NCBI GenBank assembly: GCA_023374025.1
Contig: SIJG01000054.1
Location: forward strand, 216,895-280,894
DNA: 64,000 bases
Source of the DNA: Heterodera schachtii
Taxonomy: Eukaryota > Nematoda > Chromadorea > Rhabditida > Heteroderidae
Direction of reading: 5' to 3'
Below the pieces are notes generated by a model, which was given only the letters and a program-made list of their open reading frames with translations, did not search any database and was not told the origin of the DNA. Below are positions 39,816 through 51,385 of the stretch, piece after piece. A program made the translations under genes and the position numbers. Positions within the stretch are counted from its first letter, which is position 1, and each line of letters begins with the position of its first letter.

Positions 39816-42810
39816 TCATTTTTTTTCTTGATAAAGATTCATATTATTCAATATTTTTATAGATATTTAGTGATTTATTTTATATAAAAAGTTTCTAAAA
39901 TTCTAAACTAGATTTTTAATTTTTCATTTCTCAGACAGTCGATGCGATTTCAGATGTCGTTGGCATTTTGAGTTCGTATTGCTCTTACAAAGGAAATGCC
40001 TATAATACAATCATTTAATATGAATTTTTTTTAATTTAATCAAATTTAAACCTCTTTTTAAATATGACTTTCATTTATTTTAATTAATTTTATTAGATTT
40101 GAATTTGGAGTTTATACACTTTTTAAATTGAGACAAAGTAAATTATTTTAATTAATATATGTTGTAATAAAATCACATTATTCATCAAATGGGTGATTTT
40201 GACTAAATAGAATTTTTTAAAAGTATCAATAATTGTTTTTATTTAATAATATGTAATAATATAAATCAAATTTATATTTTAAGAAATTTTGATCAACCAA
40301 AACTATTTTATCGTATTCTTTTAACTCAGATGCACAAACAATTATTATTCAATATTTCTTAACCAAAATGTAGTACATTATTTTTTATTTTATATAATTT
40401 TTTTTTATAGAAAATCAATGAAATATTATTTAAATATTTTACACATAGATTTAATAAATATATTTCGAAAAAATACTTATTTTCGTTCGTCTGGTTATAT
40501 GTTTAGAAGACTTGTCTCGTTTTATTATCCCTGAATTTTCTATTTTGAAATAATTCCGTAGTTCTTCTCTTATTGTTTAAAAAATATATGTTATAGAATT
40601 TAAAAAAATTAAGAATAACATATGTTTAAGATAGAAAAAAATTTGAAGAAATGAATTTAATAATAATATAATATATAAAATAATGGAATAAAATAATACA
40701 TGATAACATGTGGTTTTTAAATAAAAAAATATTTATAAAAAATTAAATTTAAATAAATATAAAATAAGGTCTAATCAATGAATTATATTGCAGAATATTT
40801 AGAGCGTGTTATGAACTTAGAAATCGAGGCATTGATAGCCGAAATTTATGGAAATTATATACTATAAATGATATAACAAATTAAATTATCTTATATTAAA
40901 ATCGATTAGAATGTTGAAAAAATAAGTGAATAAACAACAAATAAAAATTAGCTAAAAGACAATTTTACAAATGAGCAAATGGCTATTCAAAGAATCAAGC
41001 GATGCACAGAAGAAGACAAAATTAAAAATAAATGCTGGTAACAACCTGATAATTATTTAAAAATAAAAATTATTAATCACTAAAGAAAATGAAAAGCCGT
41101 GATCCACGACAATTATTTGTTTCTTTTATATTAAAAATTATCAATAATTAATAAATTGCAAGATAAAGATAAATTGGAAAACTAACTGCTTTAATTACAT
41201 AATTGTACATACATCGATCAGTCGCTAAATTTCTCAGAAAAATTTTAACAAATATTTATAATGAGTTATGATGTAAAAAGTGAAATACATAATAGTGTAA
41301 AAAATATATTGATCAATTTTGACATAATATAGAAAATTAGAAAATTTAATTAATTATTTTCAATTAATAAATTTCTAAAAGTAATTTTCAAAATAAATCA
41401 TTCTGTAAAAAATCAAATTATATCATTTTCACAGAAAAAGACGGCAGAACAGGATAAAAATTTTAAGTAATCAAATTGGTAATTAATCAATCAACGAAAC
41501 AATTTATTTAAAAAGGAATAAATAAAACTTAATTTTCGTTCAAATGAAATTTAAATTCAAATCAATTTTTATTATAATAAAATTAAAAAATCAAAAATAT
41601 TTGTTTATAATTAAAATTTTCTAAAAAAACAACTAAAAATATCAACAATTATCATTTTGCTAAATTAAAAAAAAAATCAATTTTATAAACAAATTACAAT
41701 TAAACAAATTGGATTAACAAAAAAATTACCAACAATTATGTATTATGAGCTACCTTTCATTTTTACCGTGCCATTTTGCAATGATAAATAATAAATTAAC
41801 GAAAACATGTTTTCATACATAAATAACTTGCGCAAAACAAAAAAAATTGTTCTATTAGGGAAGAAGAACTTCTTAATTAGAGAGCGCGAAAATGTTCCGT
41901 CTTAATTCAAAAAATGAATAATTATAAATTCTCTACATATATTTCAGTTAAATAACTAAAAATATTTTCGGGGAAATTTCGAAATTTGTTACCTAAGATT
42001 TGCGCCCCGGGTAATTTTCATTTATTCGATAATTAGACGTAAAATTTTTTGAGTGAATCAATTATTAAAGAACAGAATTATTGTTTGTAAAAAGTATGGA
42101 TGGATTTTCTTAAGGATATTTTAGATTTACAAATAAATCAAAAGTTGAAAGGAAATAATCATAATATACCTAATAAAATTTATAAAAAATGTACCAACTT
42201 GTACGGTAAAAGCATTAAAAATTATAAAACAGTTTAAATTTAATTTTATATTCATTTTCAAATAACTGAAAATTTTAAGACAAAAAATAATATTTATTTA
42301 TTCAACTTAATACAAAATTTTTTAATATAACGATTAAATTGCACTCATTTCTTAAATACTAAGTTAACAATTACTTATCATTTCCTACATAGTACTTCAT
42401 ATCTTTGATGATGAGAATTTCCGAACGGCGTTCCTATACTATTTTTAAATCTTGAGATAAAACTAAATTATTAATTATATGTAAATATACGCAGAATAGA
42501 GTTTAAATTGATTTATATAACTTATAATATTTTTTTGCTCACAAAAACATGTTAATTAAAATAAAATTATCAGAAATTTATAAAGTAAATTCGAATTAAA
42601 CTATATAGTTAATAGTTAATACATTAATTATTTGGTAACTAGACAATCAAAGAATTTTGAAAAACCTAAAAGATTATTAAAAATAAGATAAATTCAACAG
42701 CAAAACAGGAAAATAAAAGAAAAAAGAAAAAAGAAAAAATTGAAATAAAAAAATTAAAATTGATTAAAATTAAAATTTAAAAAAATATTAAAATGTCAAG
42801 GTGCTAAAGA
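39816..42810. other. AT-rich region, no gene supported
   Basis: Mostly A/T. An island at 40778-40867 is open from ATG to TAA for 29 codons (MNYIAEYLERVMNLEIEALI and onward) with amphipathic character, but no relative is known to me. A second island at 40973-41050 has two overlapping short frames. Others lie at 41880-41905, 41995-42015 and 42405-42445. None can be called a gene. Confidence 0.55.
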
Positions 42811-42818
42811 GTTATTAT
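42811..42818. repeat. 8-bp target site duplication, left copy
   Basis: GTTATTAT directly precedes the element and is repeated exactly at 43332-43339 after its right end, the 8-bp duplication expected for an hAT-type insertion. Confidence 0.8.
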
Positions 42819-43331
42819 TAGGGCTTCTTTTTTTAGGCAAATGCCTAAAATTTCTGCGCACTTAATACGCTTAGATAAGCACGAAAAAAGCATTTTCCGC
42901 TTGGTTTTGGGTGTCTACGATGACTTTTATAATGCCTATTTGCCTATTTTTGTGCATATTTCGCCATTTTTGACGATTTTTTCAGGATTTTTGGAAAAAT
43001 CTTTACTAAAAATGCTTTAAAAATGAAAAATACACCCCTAAGAATTGGAAGAAAATTTTCACAAAAATTCGTCCTCAAAAATTAATTATTTTTTCTTCAT
43101 AAAAATTTTTGTGGTAAAAAACTTTAAAATAATTGAAATATAAGCAAAATAATTTTTTAAATTAATTTTTACTTGTTTTAATACCTAAAGCGTTAATAAA
43201 AAAACTTTTTTTTGCCTATTTTAGTGCCTATTCGAGGATTTTTGTGCCTATTTGGTGCCTATTTTGCGATTTTTTTTGCCTATTTAAGGTGCCTATTTCG
43301 CGATTTTTTGTGCCTAAAAAAAGAAGCCCTA
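42819..43331. mobile_element. Complete 513-bp hAT-type MITE
   Basis: Terminal inverted repeats TAGGGCTTCTTTTTTTAGGC at the left and its reverse complement (with small differences) at the right end, ...GCCTAAAAAAAGAAGCCCTA. Flanked by the 8-bp duplication GTTATTAT. Subterminal repeats of TGCCTATTT, often followed by CGATTTTT, occupy 42932-42980 and 43210-43310; such arrays are typical transposase-binding regions in hAT elements. There is no coding capacity, so mobilisation would need an autonomous relative. Ends and target duplication are directly visible; class assignment is from the 8-bp duplication and the TAGGG-type ends. Confidence 0.9.
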
Positions 43332-43339
43332 GTTATTAT

Positions 43340-43732
43340 TATAAAATATACCTAAAAATTAATTCTTATAAATGAAAAAAGAAACTAAAACAAACACAGA
43401 AAATTATTTCAATTATTAAAATTACTTAATAAAATAAAATAATAATTTCTCTAATAAATAACGCATTGAATTTGTAAAAAAACATTGCAAAAATCTGGAA
43501 TCGATAATTTTTTATTATGTCAATTTGAAGACAAAATTAATATAAATTAAAATTAAAACATTTATCTATATTTCAAAAATTAGAAAGCCAGAAACATTAA
43601 ACAAATCTTTTTTTAAGATGACGGCTAATTGAAAATATTAAAGATCTTTTAAAAGTTTTAAATAGTTTTGAACGTATCAAAAAATAACAATAGCTAGCAT
43701 CGCCCAATCGGGTAATCCAGCAACATTGAGAT
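43340..43732. other. AT-rich intergenic DNA
   Basis: A/T-rich with a small island at 43695-43735 (AGCATCGCCCAATCGGGTAA). Nothing recognised. Confidence 0.6.
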
Positions 43733-43915
43733 CAGGGGTGTGCGAAAACCAAAAAAATAGTTTTTGAAAACTAAAATGAAAAGAAAATATTTATTTTTCA
43801 CGAAAACGAAACATATTGAATATTTTTGGAATTTTTGAGAGTTTAGAATTTAATTTTTGTCAGTTTTTAGTGCATATTTTAGTCCATATTTGGCCATTTT
43901 TGAAATTATGAAGGA
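43733..43915 (+). mobile_element. Possible hAT-type left end (CAGGGGTGTGCG)
   Basis: CAGGGGTGTGCGAAAACCAA at 43733 has the look of an hAT terminal repeat. It is followed by A-rich GAAAACGAAA words and then TGCATATTTTAGTCCATATT and TGGCCATTTTTG, resembling subterminal arrays at 42945-42975. No right terminal repeat or target duplication could be found, so limits are approximate. Confidence 0.45.
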
Positions 43916-45939
43916 GATTGCCGAGATAAAAAAAAAATCAGTTTCCAAATTAAATTAAATAACTACACATGTTAAAAAATAATTAAACATAAAATTTTAA
44001 ATATATTGAAGTAAGGAAGGATAAATGAAAAATAATTCTCCAAAAGGTACTGTATTCGTTTTATCGTACAAATAAAAATACATAAAATTTGATTATTTAT
44101 TTGAAGAGTTATTTTCCGTAAAATTATTACAAAATGAATTAAATCATTAATCTAAAACATAAATTGAAAAAAAACATTATTTCTACAAATTAAATTACAA
44201 TAATTGAATGGACAACTATTATAATTAATTATAATTTGTTATAAGAAATATTATTAAATAAATTCAAAAGAAATAATAATTACAATTAATAGACGCTAAA
44301 TCGAAATTAATTCAAATAAAAAACAAAACTTCATTTTATCCACATTTTGACATTAATCCTAAAATTCAATAGAATAAGCTATATTATAAAAATTAATCTT
44401 AATTATTGACATTAAGAAAATAATTAATTTTGGTTTTATGTTTAAATTATTTAAAAACTACTTTAATTAAAAGAAAAGAAGACTACATATATTAAATTAA
44501 AATGTTTTAAAAAGTCAGCTAATATATTATTTAATCTTTACACTGAAAATTAGCAAAATCCTTATTATATTTGCAATATACCTTTGTGAATGGAAGTTAC
44601 AATTTTCTCTTCGCTATCATTTTTATCTTCTTTTATTTTTCAATTAAAATATTTTTTCTTTAGCTGTTGTTAAATTTCAATTTAAACAATCATTCTGTTT
44701 TATCATTAAATTAATTCGCTCACTTTATAGAATATTTATTTATTATTTAGAGGAATAATTATTTCTATTGATATTTATTTTTTAAATTAATGAGAGTAAT
44801 TCTTTTTGGGCATTGGTCTTATATTTATTGTTTACCTGCTTCTCATAGTTTAATTTATTTTTTAAAATAAATTTTTCGACTTTAATTTTAGTAGAATAAT
44901 AAATGCGCTAGAATTTATTTATTTAAAAAACTTTATTTCTATCAAGTCATGAAATAATTTGATAGAATCGATGAATTGCAGATCTTTATGAATTTTTATT
45001 TTTGAGATATAAAACAATTAATAAAAATTTTGTTTACATAAATAATTTACATATGAAATAATTATATTTTGTTTTTTAATAAAATTTTTCACTAAATTTG
45101 TTTTTTCCTGACCAAAATTTTTGTTAATATTTATTAAATATTTCTGGATTTTTATTGATTATAACTTCCATCACTAATAATCAAATTATTTTTCCTTATT
45201 TATTATTCTTGTTTAATTTTATTTCTTATTTATTATATATATTTAGTCAATTAATTTTTACCTTTATTTTATATTTTGCAATTAATTGCTAAGATTTGTT
45301 AATGTTTTTTATATATAGTATTTTAGCTGTTCGAATCATGGCATTCCACTCCATTCATCGCTTCAATTATGCAATCTCACACTTTTGTAAGTGAACATGT
45401 TAATATTTTTTAATATTTTAGGTAAACAATTGAATTTTTTTGGGTAGGTTTTTCTTGCATTAATTCTAAAAAATAAATGTATTTCAAATGAGCAAAATTT
45501 TCATTTTATTTTTAAAATTTCTTTTGATAATTATTGTATCTCGCGGATTAAAGAATATAATGCAATGAATTCAGGACAATTTATCTTTATGAAATAGATA
45601 AAATTTCAATTAAAATTTTTTTTTTATTTATTAAGGATTATTTTTTAAATAATCTTAATGTGTTTTTGTAAGGAATTTTCCAAAAAAATGTCGAAATAGC
45701 GACAAAACGACAAAATAGTGCAGTTACACTTTTTTAAGTGATAAAACGTTAAATAGTGGTTTTAAATTTGTTTCTGAAAATAATAATGCTTTTTTTAAAA
45801 AAGGTATATTCGTCAATAATTCTTAAACAATTTTTTTTATTGCAAAAACGAAACATTCAACCACTCCAGAAACAAAAGAATGTTTTTTAATATTTATAAT
45901 ATTTCTTTTTTGCTTTTTTGATTGAAATAATTTAAAAAA
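43916..45939. other. AT-rich intergenic DNA
   Basis: A/T-rich DNA. A mild island at 45685-45765 contains GCGACAAAACGACAAAATAG. No gene or element supported. Confidence 0.6.
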
Positions 45940-46002
45940 TTTTAATAATATATTATTGAAAATAATCTTATAAAAAACAAAAACAATATATTAAGTTCGA
46001 GA

Positions 46003-46018
46003 CATGAGATTAAAATAG
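46003..46018 (+). promoter_or_regulatory. CATGAGATTAAAATAG motif, member of a dispersed set
   Basis: The string CATGAGAT occurs here and at 46180, 46567, 47395, 27761 and 5636 on the plus strand, and at 9349-9356 and 370-377 on the minus strand. Most are followed by a purine-rich A/G tract and several preceded by CGAG or GGAG. The three at 46003, 46180 and 47395 belong to duplicated blocks. A rough expectation from base composition is one or two copies in the window. Function unknown; the regulatory label is a placeholder. Confidence 0.35.
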
Positions 46019-46297
46019 AAAACAAAAAATAATAAATTAATCTACAATTATTATAAATAAATATTACAATTTAACTCGAAAAGCAAAAATAATGATTTAA
46101 AAAACAATTTTATTTAATAATTATCAATATAAAATTATTATTTCATCATCCACTACATAAAAAACAAATTTCTAATTAACATGAGATTAAAGAATATAAA
46201 ATTTTAAATTAATATTAAATATTTACAAATATAAATTATTTTTTTACGAAGGATTAAAAAAATGTATTTTTTAATAAATGAAAATAAACAACAATAC

Positions 46298-46326
46298 AAA
46301 ATAAATAAATAAATAAATAAATAAAT
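46298..46326. repeat. (AAAT)n microsatellite
   Basis: Seven or so uninterrupted AAAT units inside copy 1 of the block duplication. The corresponding place in copy 2 (about 47485-47512) has only degenerate AAT-rich sequence, so the tract expanded in one copy. Confidence 0.9.
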
Positions 46327-46518
46327 ACATAAAAATATTTGTTTAAAAAATAATATATAATTTAAAAATTTGCATTCGAAAAAAATAATTAATTTTATTA
46401 CCATAAATATAGCGCGATAAAAATATTAATGAATTAATTATCACAATATAAATTACAAATTTTAATTAATTAAGATAAAGAGCGGCGCTAAATATGAAAT
46501 TATAAAATCTTTTAATAT

Positions 46519-47299
46519 TATTTTTAATCTCCGCACCAAAACACAAAGTAAAAAGAAAAACCGGAGCATGAGATTAAAAGAAAAAAGAGTTAAATGTTTA
46601 TTAATGAAACTTATCAAAAAGTAAGAAAATAAATAAATTAAAAGAAATTTTATTGAGAGAAAAAATTAGAAAGAAAAATAAATGAATATTTATTAGAGTC
46701 CGATAAAAAAAGTTTTTACGAAGATTTTTTTAAAATTTTTACTTTAATTATTTTTCAAGTGGAAATATTAATTAAATCAAAATAAAAATATTCAGAAATT
46801 TTTTTTTTGTAAATGACAAGTGATGTATGGATGGAAATTTTTCATAGAAAAGAAAACAATTAATGTTATAAAAATAAATAGCAAAACGAAAAAATGATAT
46901 ACAAAAATAACAAAAAAATGCAAACAAATTAAACATTTAATATAAAATAAACAATTAAATGTCTGTAAAAAAATATTGAATAATCTGAAATAAAATGCTT
47001 ATAATCTCACATGAAATTTAAAAAATATAATAAATGTAGACCGAATAAAAAGGGATTTCATAAAGATGTCTTAAGTCAAAGAATAAAAAGCAATAAATCA
47101 ATCACAAATGTTCAATTTTATTTAAGTATAACAAAATTAAAAATCGGTCGGGTGTCGTAGTTCATGTTTTTCAATTTATGTTTTGATTTCATAAAGTCAA
47201 AGAGTGAATGTGTATAAAGTTTAGAAAACAATTTAATTATGAATAAAAAGCCATCAATTAATAAAATATAAAAAAACAAGTAATAAAGTATAAATATTA
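46519..47299. other. AT-rich DNA between the duplicated blocks
   Basis: A/T-rich with a CATGAGATTAAA copy at 46567 preceded by ACCGGAG, and a small island at 47145-47165 (GGTCGGGTGTCGTAG). No gene. Confidence 0.6.
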
Positions 47300-47698
47300 A
47301 TTTTAATAATATATTATGTTAAAAAATAATCTTATAAAAAACAAAAATATATTGCAGCGATGGGATACAACCTACTGATGTGGACAATCGAGAACATGAG
47401 ATTAAATGATATTAAATATTTACAAATAAATTATTTCTTATTACGAAGAATTAAAAATATATTTTTTAATAATTAAAAAAAACAATAATAATAAAAAATT
47501 AAAAAATAAATACATAAAAATATTTGTTTAAAAAATAATATATAATTAAAAATACATTCGAAAAAACTAATTAATTTTATTACCATAAATATAGTTCGAA
47601 TAAAAATATTAATGCATTAATTAACCATAATATAAATTACAAATTTAATTCATTAAGAAGATCGGCGCTAAATATGAAATTATAAAATCTTTTAATAG
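47300..47698. repeat. Copy 2 of the diverged block duplication
   Basis: Direct-orientation copy of 45940-46518. It has a private mixed-composition insert at about 47353-47390 (CAGCGATGGGATACAACCTA) just before the CATGAGATTAAA motif, and lacks the segment between the two motif copies seen in copy 1. Many scattered substitutions and small indels indicate an old duplication. Confidence 0.9.
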
Positions 47699-48440
47699 TT
47701 TAATTGATCCAATAATTAAAAAGAAATTAAAAAAATAAATAATAAATAAAATGTAAAAATATTCAACTAAAAAATATTAAGATAGTGTAAATTATTTTAA
47801 AGATGATTTTTTGTTGGAGTTAATTTTGCAACGAACAGATAGATCATGAGTGAAAAAGAAAAAAAGAGATGAATGATAGAATAATCAAGATAGTTCAGTT
47901 AAAAAGATTATCAAAATAAATAAAACATAGAGTTCAAACTCAAAAAAAAAAATAATTCGAAAATAAAAATATTTACATTTTTTATTGTAAAGTGCAAAAG
48001 CTATGTAAAGACTACAAGTTTATATGATACAAAAAGAAAAAACATTAATAAATGAAATCAAAAATACAAAAGTTTATGAATTTAATCAAATAACTTTTCA
48101 TTTAGAAAAATATAATATATTCGAACAATTTCAATATAAATGTTAAATATTAAATTTTTAATTATTTCTTCCTACAAATATTAAAAGAGCCCAATCAATG
48201 ATTAGTAAATTCAAAAAAAGTAAAAATAAAATTAAGAAGTCATTTGTGATTTTTTGCAACAAAACTTCAATTTTATTTGCAGCCGAATAAAATAGATTTG
48301 ACAGAATATCACGGAACGATGCTGCATGACAAGAATATGAAGCAATAATAATCAGAAATGGGTATTAATTATCGTTTTAGTTAGACAAAATGAAAATAAA
48401 TAATAAATAAATAAAAACAAACACCTATTGAATAAATGAC
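47699..48440. other. AT-rich intergenic DNA
   Basis: A/T-rich. A variant motif CATGAGTGAAAAAGAAAAAA is at 47845. No gene or element found. The minus-strand frame at 48352-48606 enters the MITE and is spurious. Confidence 0.6.
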
Positions 48441-48443
48441 TAA

Positions 48444-48992
48444 CAAGGGAACCACCCGAACTGTAAGTCGGAAACTGCATATGTGTTATATACCATTGGA
48501 TAGAGCAGGGTCGACTTCTAGTGTGAATTATTAATATTACTCCCATATGGCAAGAAATAAAAAAGTTATGAGGCCTCAAAAATCGAAATTTTGGCTGTAT
48601 TTTCACTTAAAGTTGGTGGCTCAGTTGGTTAAATTTGAATTTTTGGAGCTCGGGTTCAATCCCAACATAAAAATAAATATATTTTTATTAATTTATAATA
48701 TAACAAAACAATTTAAAAAATCATTTTTTAGATTAAAAAAATGTATGATCGTATTTCTTTAGTAAAAATAAGCAGAAATAAAATAATTGCAAAGGTTGGA
48801 AATTAATAGAAAGTGAACAAAGCTGAAAATCGGCCCTTAGGCTTAAATTTCGATTTTTGAGGCCTCATAACTTTTTTATTTCTTGCCATATGGGAGTAAT
48901 ATTAAAAATTCACACTAGAAGTCGACCCTGCTCTATCCAATGGTATATAACACATATGCAGTTTCCGACTTACAGTTCGGGTGGTTCCCTTG
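48444..48992. mobile_element. 549-bp foldback MITE with Tc5-like ends
   Basis: Arms of about 148 bp (48444-48591 and 48845-48992) are near-perfect inverted copies, starting CAAGGGAACCACCCGAACTG. The element is flanked by TAA on both sides (48441-48443 and 48993-48995), a TNA target duplication. The end shares CAAGGGAAC, CGAACTGTA and TAGAGCAGGGTCGA, at the same spacing, with the Tc5/pogo-like transposon at 7761/8326. It is therefore probably a non-autonomous relative moved by that transposase family. The 253-bp unpaired middle has tRNA-like boxes. Open frames across the arms (48352-48606, 48547-48762, 48857-49045) are artefacts of the arm sequence being read on both strands. Confidence 0.92.
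48617..48663 (+). promoter_or_regulatory. tRNA-like RNA polymerase III A and B boxes inside the MITE
   Basis: TGGCTCAGTTGG at 48617-48628 fits the A-box consensus TRGYNNARNNGG at every position. GGTTCAATCCC at 48653-48663 fits the B-box consensus GGTTCRANYCC. They are separated by only 24 bp, shorter than in a true tRNA. The acceptor and T stems do not pair, so this is not a functional tRNA but a shortened tRNA-derived sequence. A T-rich stretch (TTTTTTAG at 48723) lies downstream. It could be a SINE head captured by the MITE, or drive a short pol III transcript. Confidence 0.6.
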
Positions 48993-48995
48993 TAA

Positions 48996-49505
48996 GTAAA
49001 AAAAGTAAATTAGATATCAATATTTATTTGAATAGGATTTATTAGATTATAAAAAACCTGAATTTTTCTAAACTGTAATTTTAATTATTTTCATTATTAA
49101 CATGTGTTGTTTAAAAATTATGAGGAATAGTAATTATTTTATATAATATCAATATACTAAAATTTTATACAGAATTAATAAGAAAATTCATAAAAACCAT
49201 TTTTCATTAATGGTAAAATAAAATCACTAACAAAAACATAAAATTTTTGATTTGAATAGTTGCTCAAATTAAGTAATGGTCTTTCTCTGTGTGTGTAAAC
49301 TAAAATAGTTTATATTGAATTTTTCAGGTTTATAATTAAATAGCTATCTTTTTAATTTTGAAAAATCATTAAAACTAATTGCCAATTTAGTGATAATTTG
49401 TTGATTTTTTTATCTGAAGCAAAAAATTTTGATGGAGCATTTAATCATTAAATTTTTAATTTTTCAATTTTAATTTTTCATTTAAGTGCGCGTTTTGGTT
49501 TTTTG
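48996..49505. other. AT-rich intergenic DNA
   Basis: A/T-rich sequence between the MITE and the next GC-rich array. No feature recognised. Confidence 0.6.
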
Positions 49506-49625
49506 TAGAGCTGAGCGGGACCGGGATTTTTGACAAAAACCGGGACCGGGATTTGCCGGGACCAGAAAAGTCGGGACCGGGACCGCGAAAAAACCCGGGA
49601 CCAGGGATCAACCGGGACCTTTCCC
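49506..49625 (+). mobile_element. hAT-type end with CGGGACCGGG repeats
   Basis: TAGAGCTGAGCGGGACCGGG followed by irregular repeats of (C)CGGGACCGGGA and CGGGACC, about seven occurrences in 110 bp, ending CAACCGGGACCTTTCCCAAG. This is among the most GC-rich patches in the window. A TAGAGCTG-type start plus GC-rich subterminal repeats is a common look of hAT non-autonomous elements. The right end was not found; sequence becomes A/T after about 49690. The minus-strand frame of 83 codons (49456-49707) is a repeat artefact rich in Gly, Pro, Ser and Arg. Confidence 0.65.
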
Positions 49626-51385
49626 AAGAGAAAATTTTTTTGAAAAATTTTAAAATTTTTTGGTGAATTTTGTTACAAAAATTTCCTAAATTCAAAAAGG
49701 TACCCAAAATCTTAAATTCATTTAAAATCAGAAAATTTTAAATAAAAATGTGATAACACAAAAATATTTTTTCAACACATAAGGTAAAAATGTTTTAATA
49801 AAACTTTTATTGACAGAACCATAACATTGAATATAAATACTAAAAAAATATATTAACGTTAATTTAAATTATTATTTAAATCGTGAGCAAGAAAAATTGT
49901 CAACATTGGGCATAGTACAAGAGCAAAAAAGATAATAATTCAAAAAATATCATTTAACTAATTTTAAAAAACTAATTATAAAAAAAAAATTTTTATTCGC
50001 AAATATTTCTAAATGAAATTAAGTAATTTATCTTAAAATTCCTTTTCTATATCGTAAAAAAAATAAAACAAAAACAAATAATTTTTACTGCGGTGTAAAA
50101 TTTAAAGTTGGAAATAATTTTATAATTCATAAAGTAAATTAAAAGGTATTTAAAAAAAAATTAGGCAGTTTTTACGAAACGAAACCAATTTGCATTTGGT
50201 GGGAATTGGGACTCGGCTCAGGGAATACTTAATTAAAATATATATACTAACAAAAAAATCTAATTTTTATTATTCATATAAATTGATAAAATTTTTTTAT
50301 TTAATTGGCCCTTTTTGACTATAAATTCTGAGTTGTTATACGATAGGCACTATGTGCAAAATTCAATTAAAGTTAATATTAATATTTTTGATATAAATAT
50401 ACTTTATAACATTGTGCAGCTATAAAAATATTTTTGAATAGTAAAAAAGTCAAATATGAATTTAAAATGAAAAAATAAGAAAAATGAAAAACTACAAGCA
50501 AAGCACTTTTATAAATCAAACAATTAAAGAAATTTAAATGTGAATGGAATAATTAAAATTAAATAATATTTTTAATTTTATATGTAATAAATCTCATATG
50601 TTATTTTAAGCAAAGAAACTAAGAATGAATATATGATAAAACAAAATAAAATGAATTACTGTCGCGAAAAATTCACGTACTTTTACTTTAAGTACATCAA
50701 GAAAAAATTAAATGGAAGAAACTAATGAATTTTCTATGTTTTAATCATAAATAATGCAAATACTTTTAAAATGCAATAACAAATTTAAAAAGCATTTTGT
50801 CAATTTTTATTTTCTTAACTAAAATTTGAAATTTTTTCAAAAATTATTAAACAATTAAAAATAATCTTTTTTAAAAGATTAATTAAAAAATTTTTTTTTG
50901 AAATTATAATATTATTTCAACAATAAATCCATATAAAATTAACATAAAAAATTTAAAACGGATATTGTTAAGACATAAACCTAAAACATTAATTTAACAA
51001 CAAAAAATAAATAGACCTTTGGAACTGTAGTATAATAATTGAAAAAATATAAAAATTATTGAAAAATAAAATTTTAAGGTAATAAAATGAAAGTTTATAA
51101 AATTTAATAAATAATTTAATCAACAATTTGTAAAAAATTTATGTAAAAGAAGAGAGGTGTAGAAAAAAAATGAAATTATTACGCAATGAAAGGAAATAAA
51201 TGCAAAAATATTAAAATACTAGCAAAAAATAAAACAAGACAAGAAAAGGATAAAATATTATTAAGTTCCATAAAGAAACGATAAATTATAATTAAAAACA
51301 ATAACTACTAACACTATTTCTAATAATACACTGATAAAAAAAACTGAGAAAAACTTAAAATACGGATAAAAAATATAAATTATAA
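49626..51385. other. AT-rich region, no gene supported
   Basis: A/T-rich with one small island at 50165-50225 (GCATTTGGTGGGAATTGGGA). Leads directly into the coding-like island at 51386. Confidence 0.6.

Larger units (their letters stand above)
45940..46518. repeat. Copy 1 of a diverged block duplication
   Basis: Matches 47300-47698 in the same orientation. Shared blocks in order are AATAATCTTATAAAAAACAA, a CGAGA-ACATGAGATTAAA region, ATTAAATATTTACAAATA, CATAAAAATATTTGTTTAAA, TTTTATTACCATAAATATAG and GGCGCTAAATATGAAATTAT. Copy 1 has about 170 extra bases after the first CATGAGATTAAA and a longer AAAT microsatellite. The minus-strand frame at 46204-46404 is a by-product of the A/T content. 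Confidence 0.9.

Noticed and set aside
48610..48690. Functional tRNA gene
   Set aside because: A and B boxes fit, but the acceptor and T stems do not pair and the spacing is too short for a complete tRNA.
48352..49045. Three open frames on both strands across the MITE at 48444-48992
   Set aside because: The same protein strings appear from both arms because the arms are inverted copies; they are artefacts of the palindrome.
49456..49707. 83-codon minus-strand frame rich in Gly, Pro, Ser and Arg
   Set aside because: It is produced by the CGGGACCGGG repeat array of a transposon end, not by a gene.
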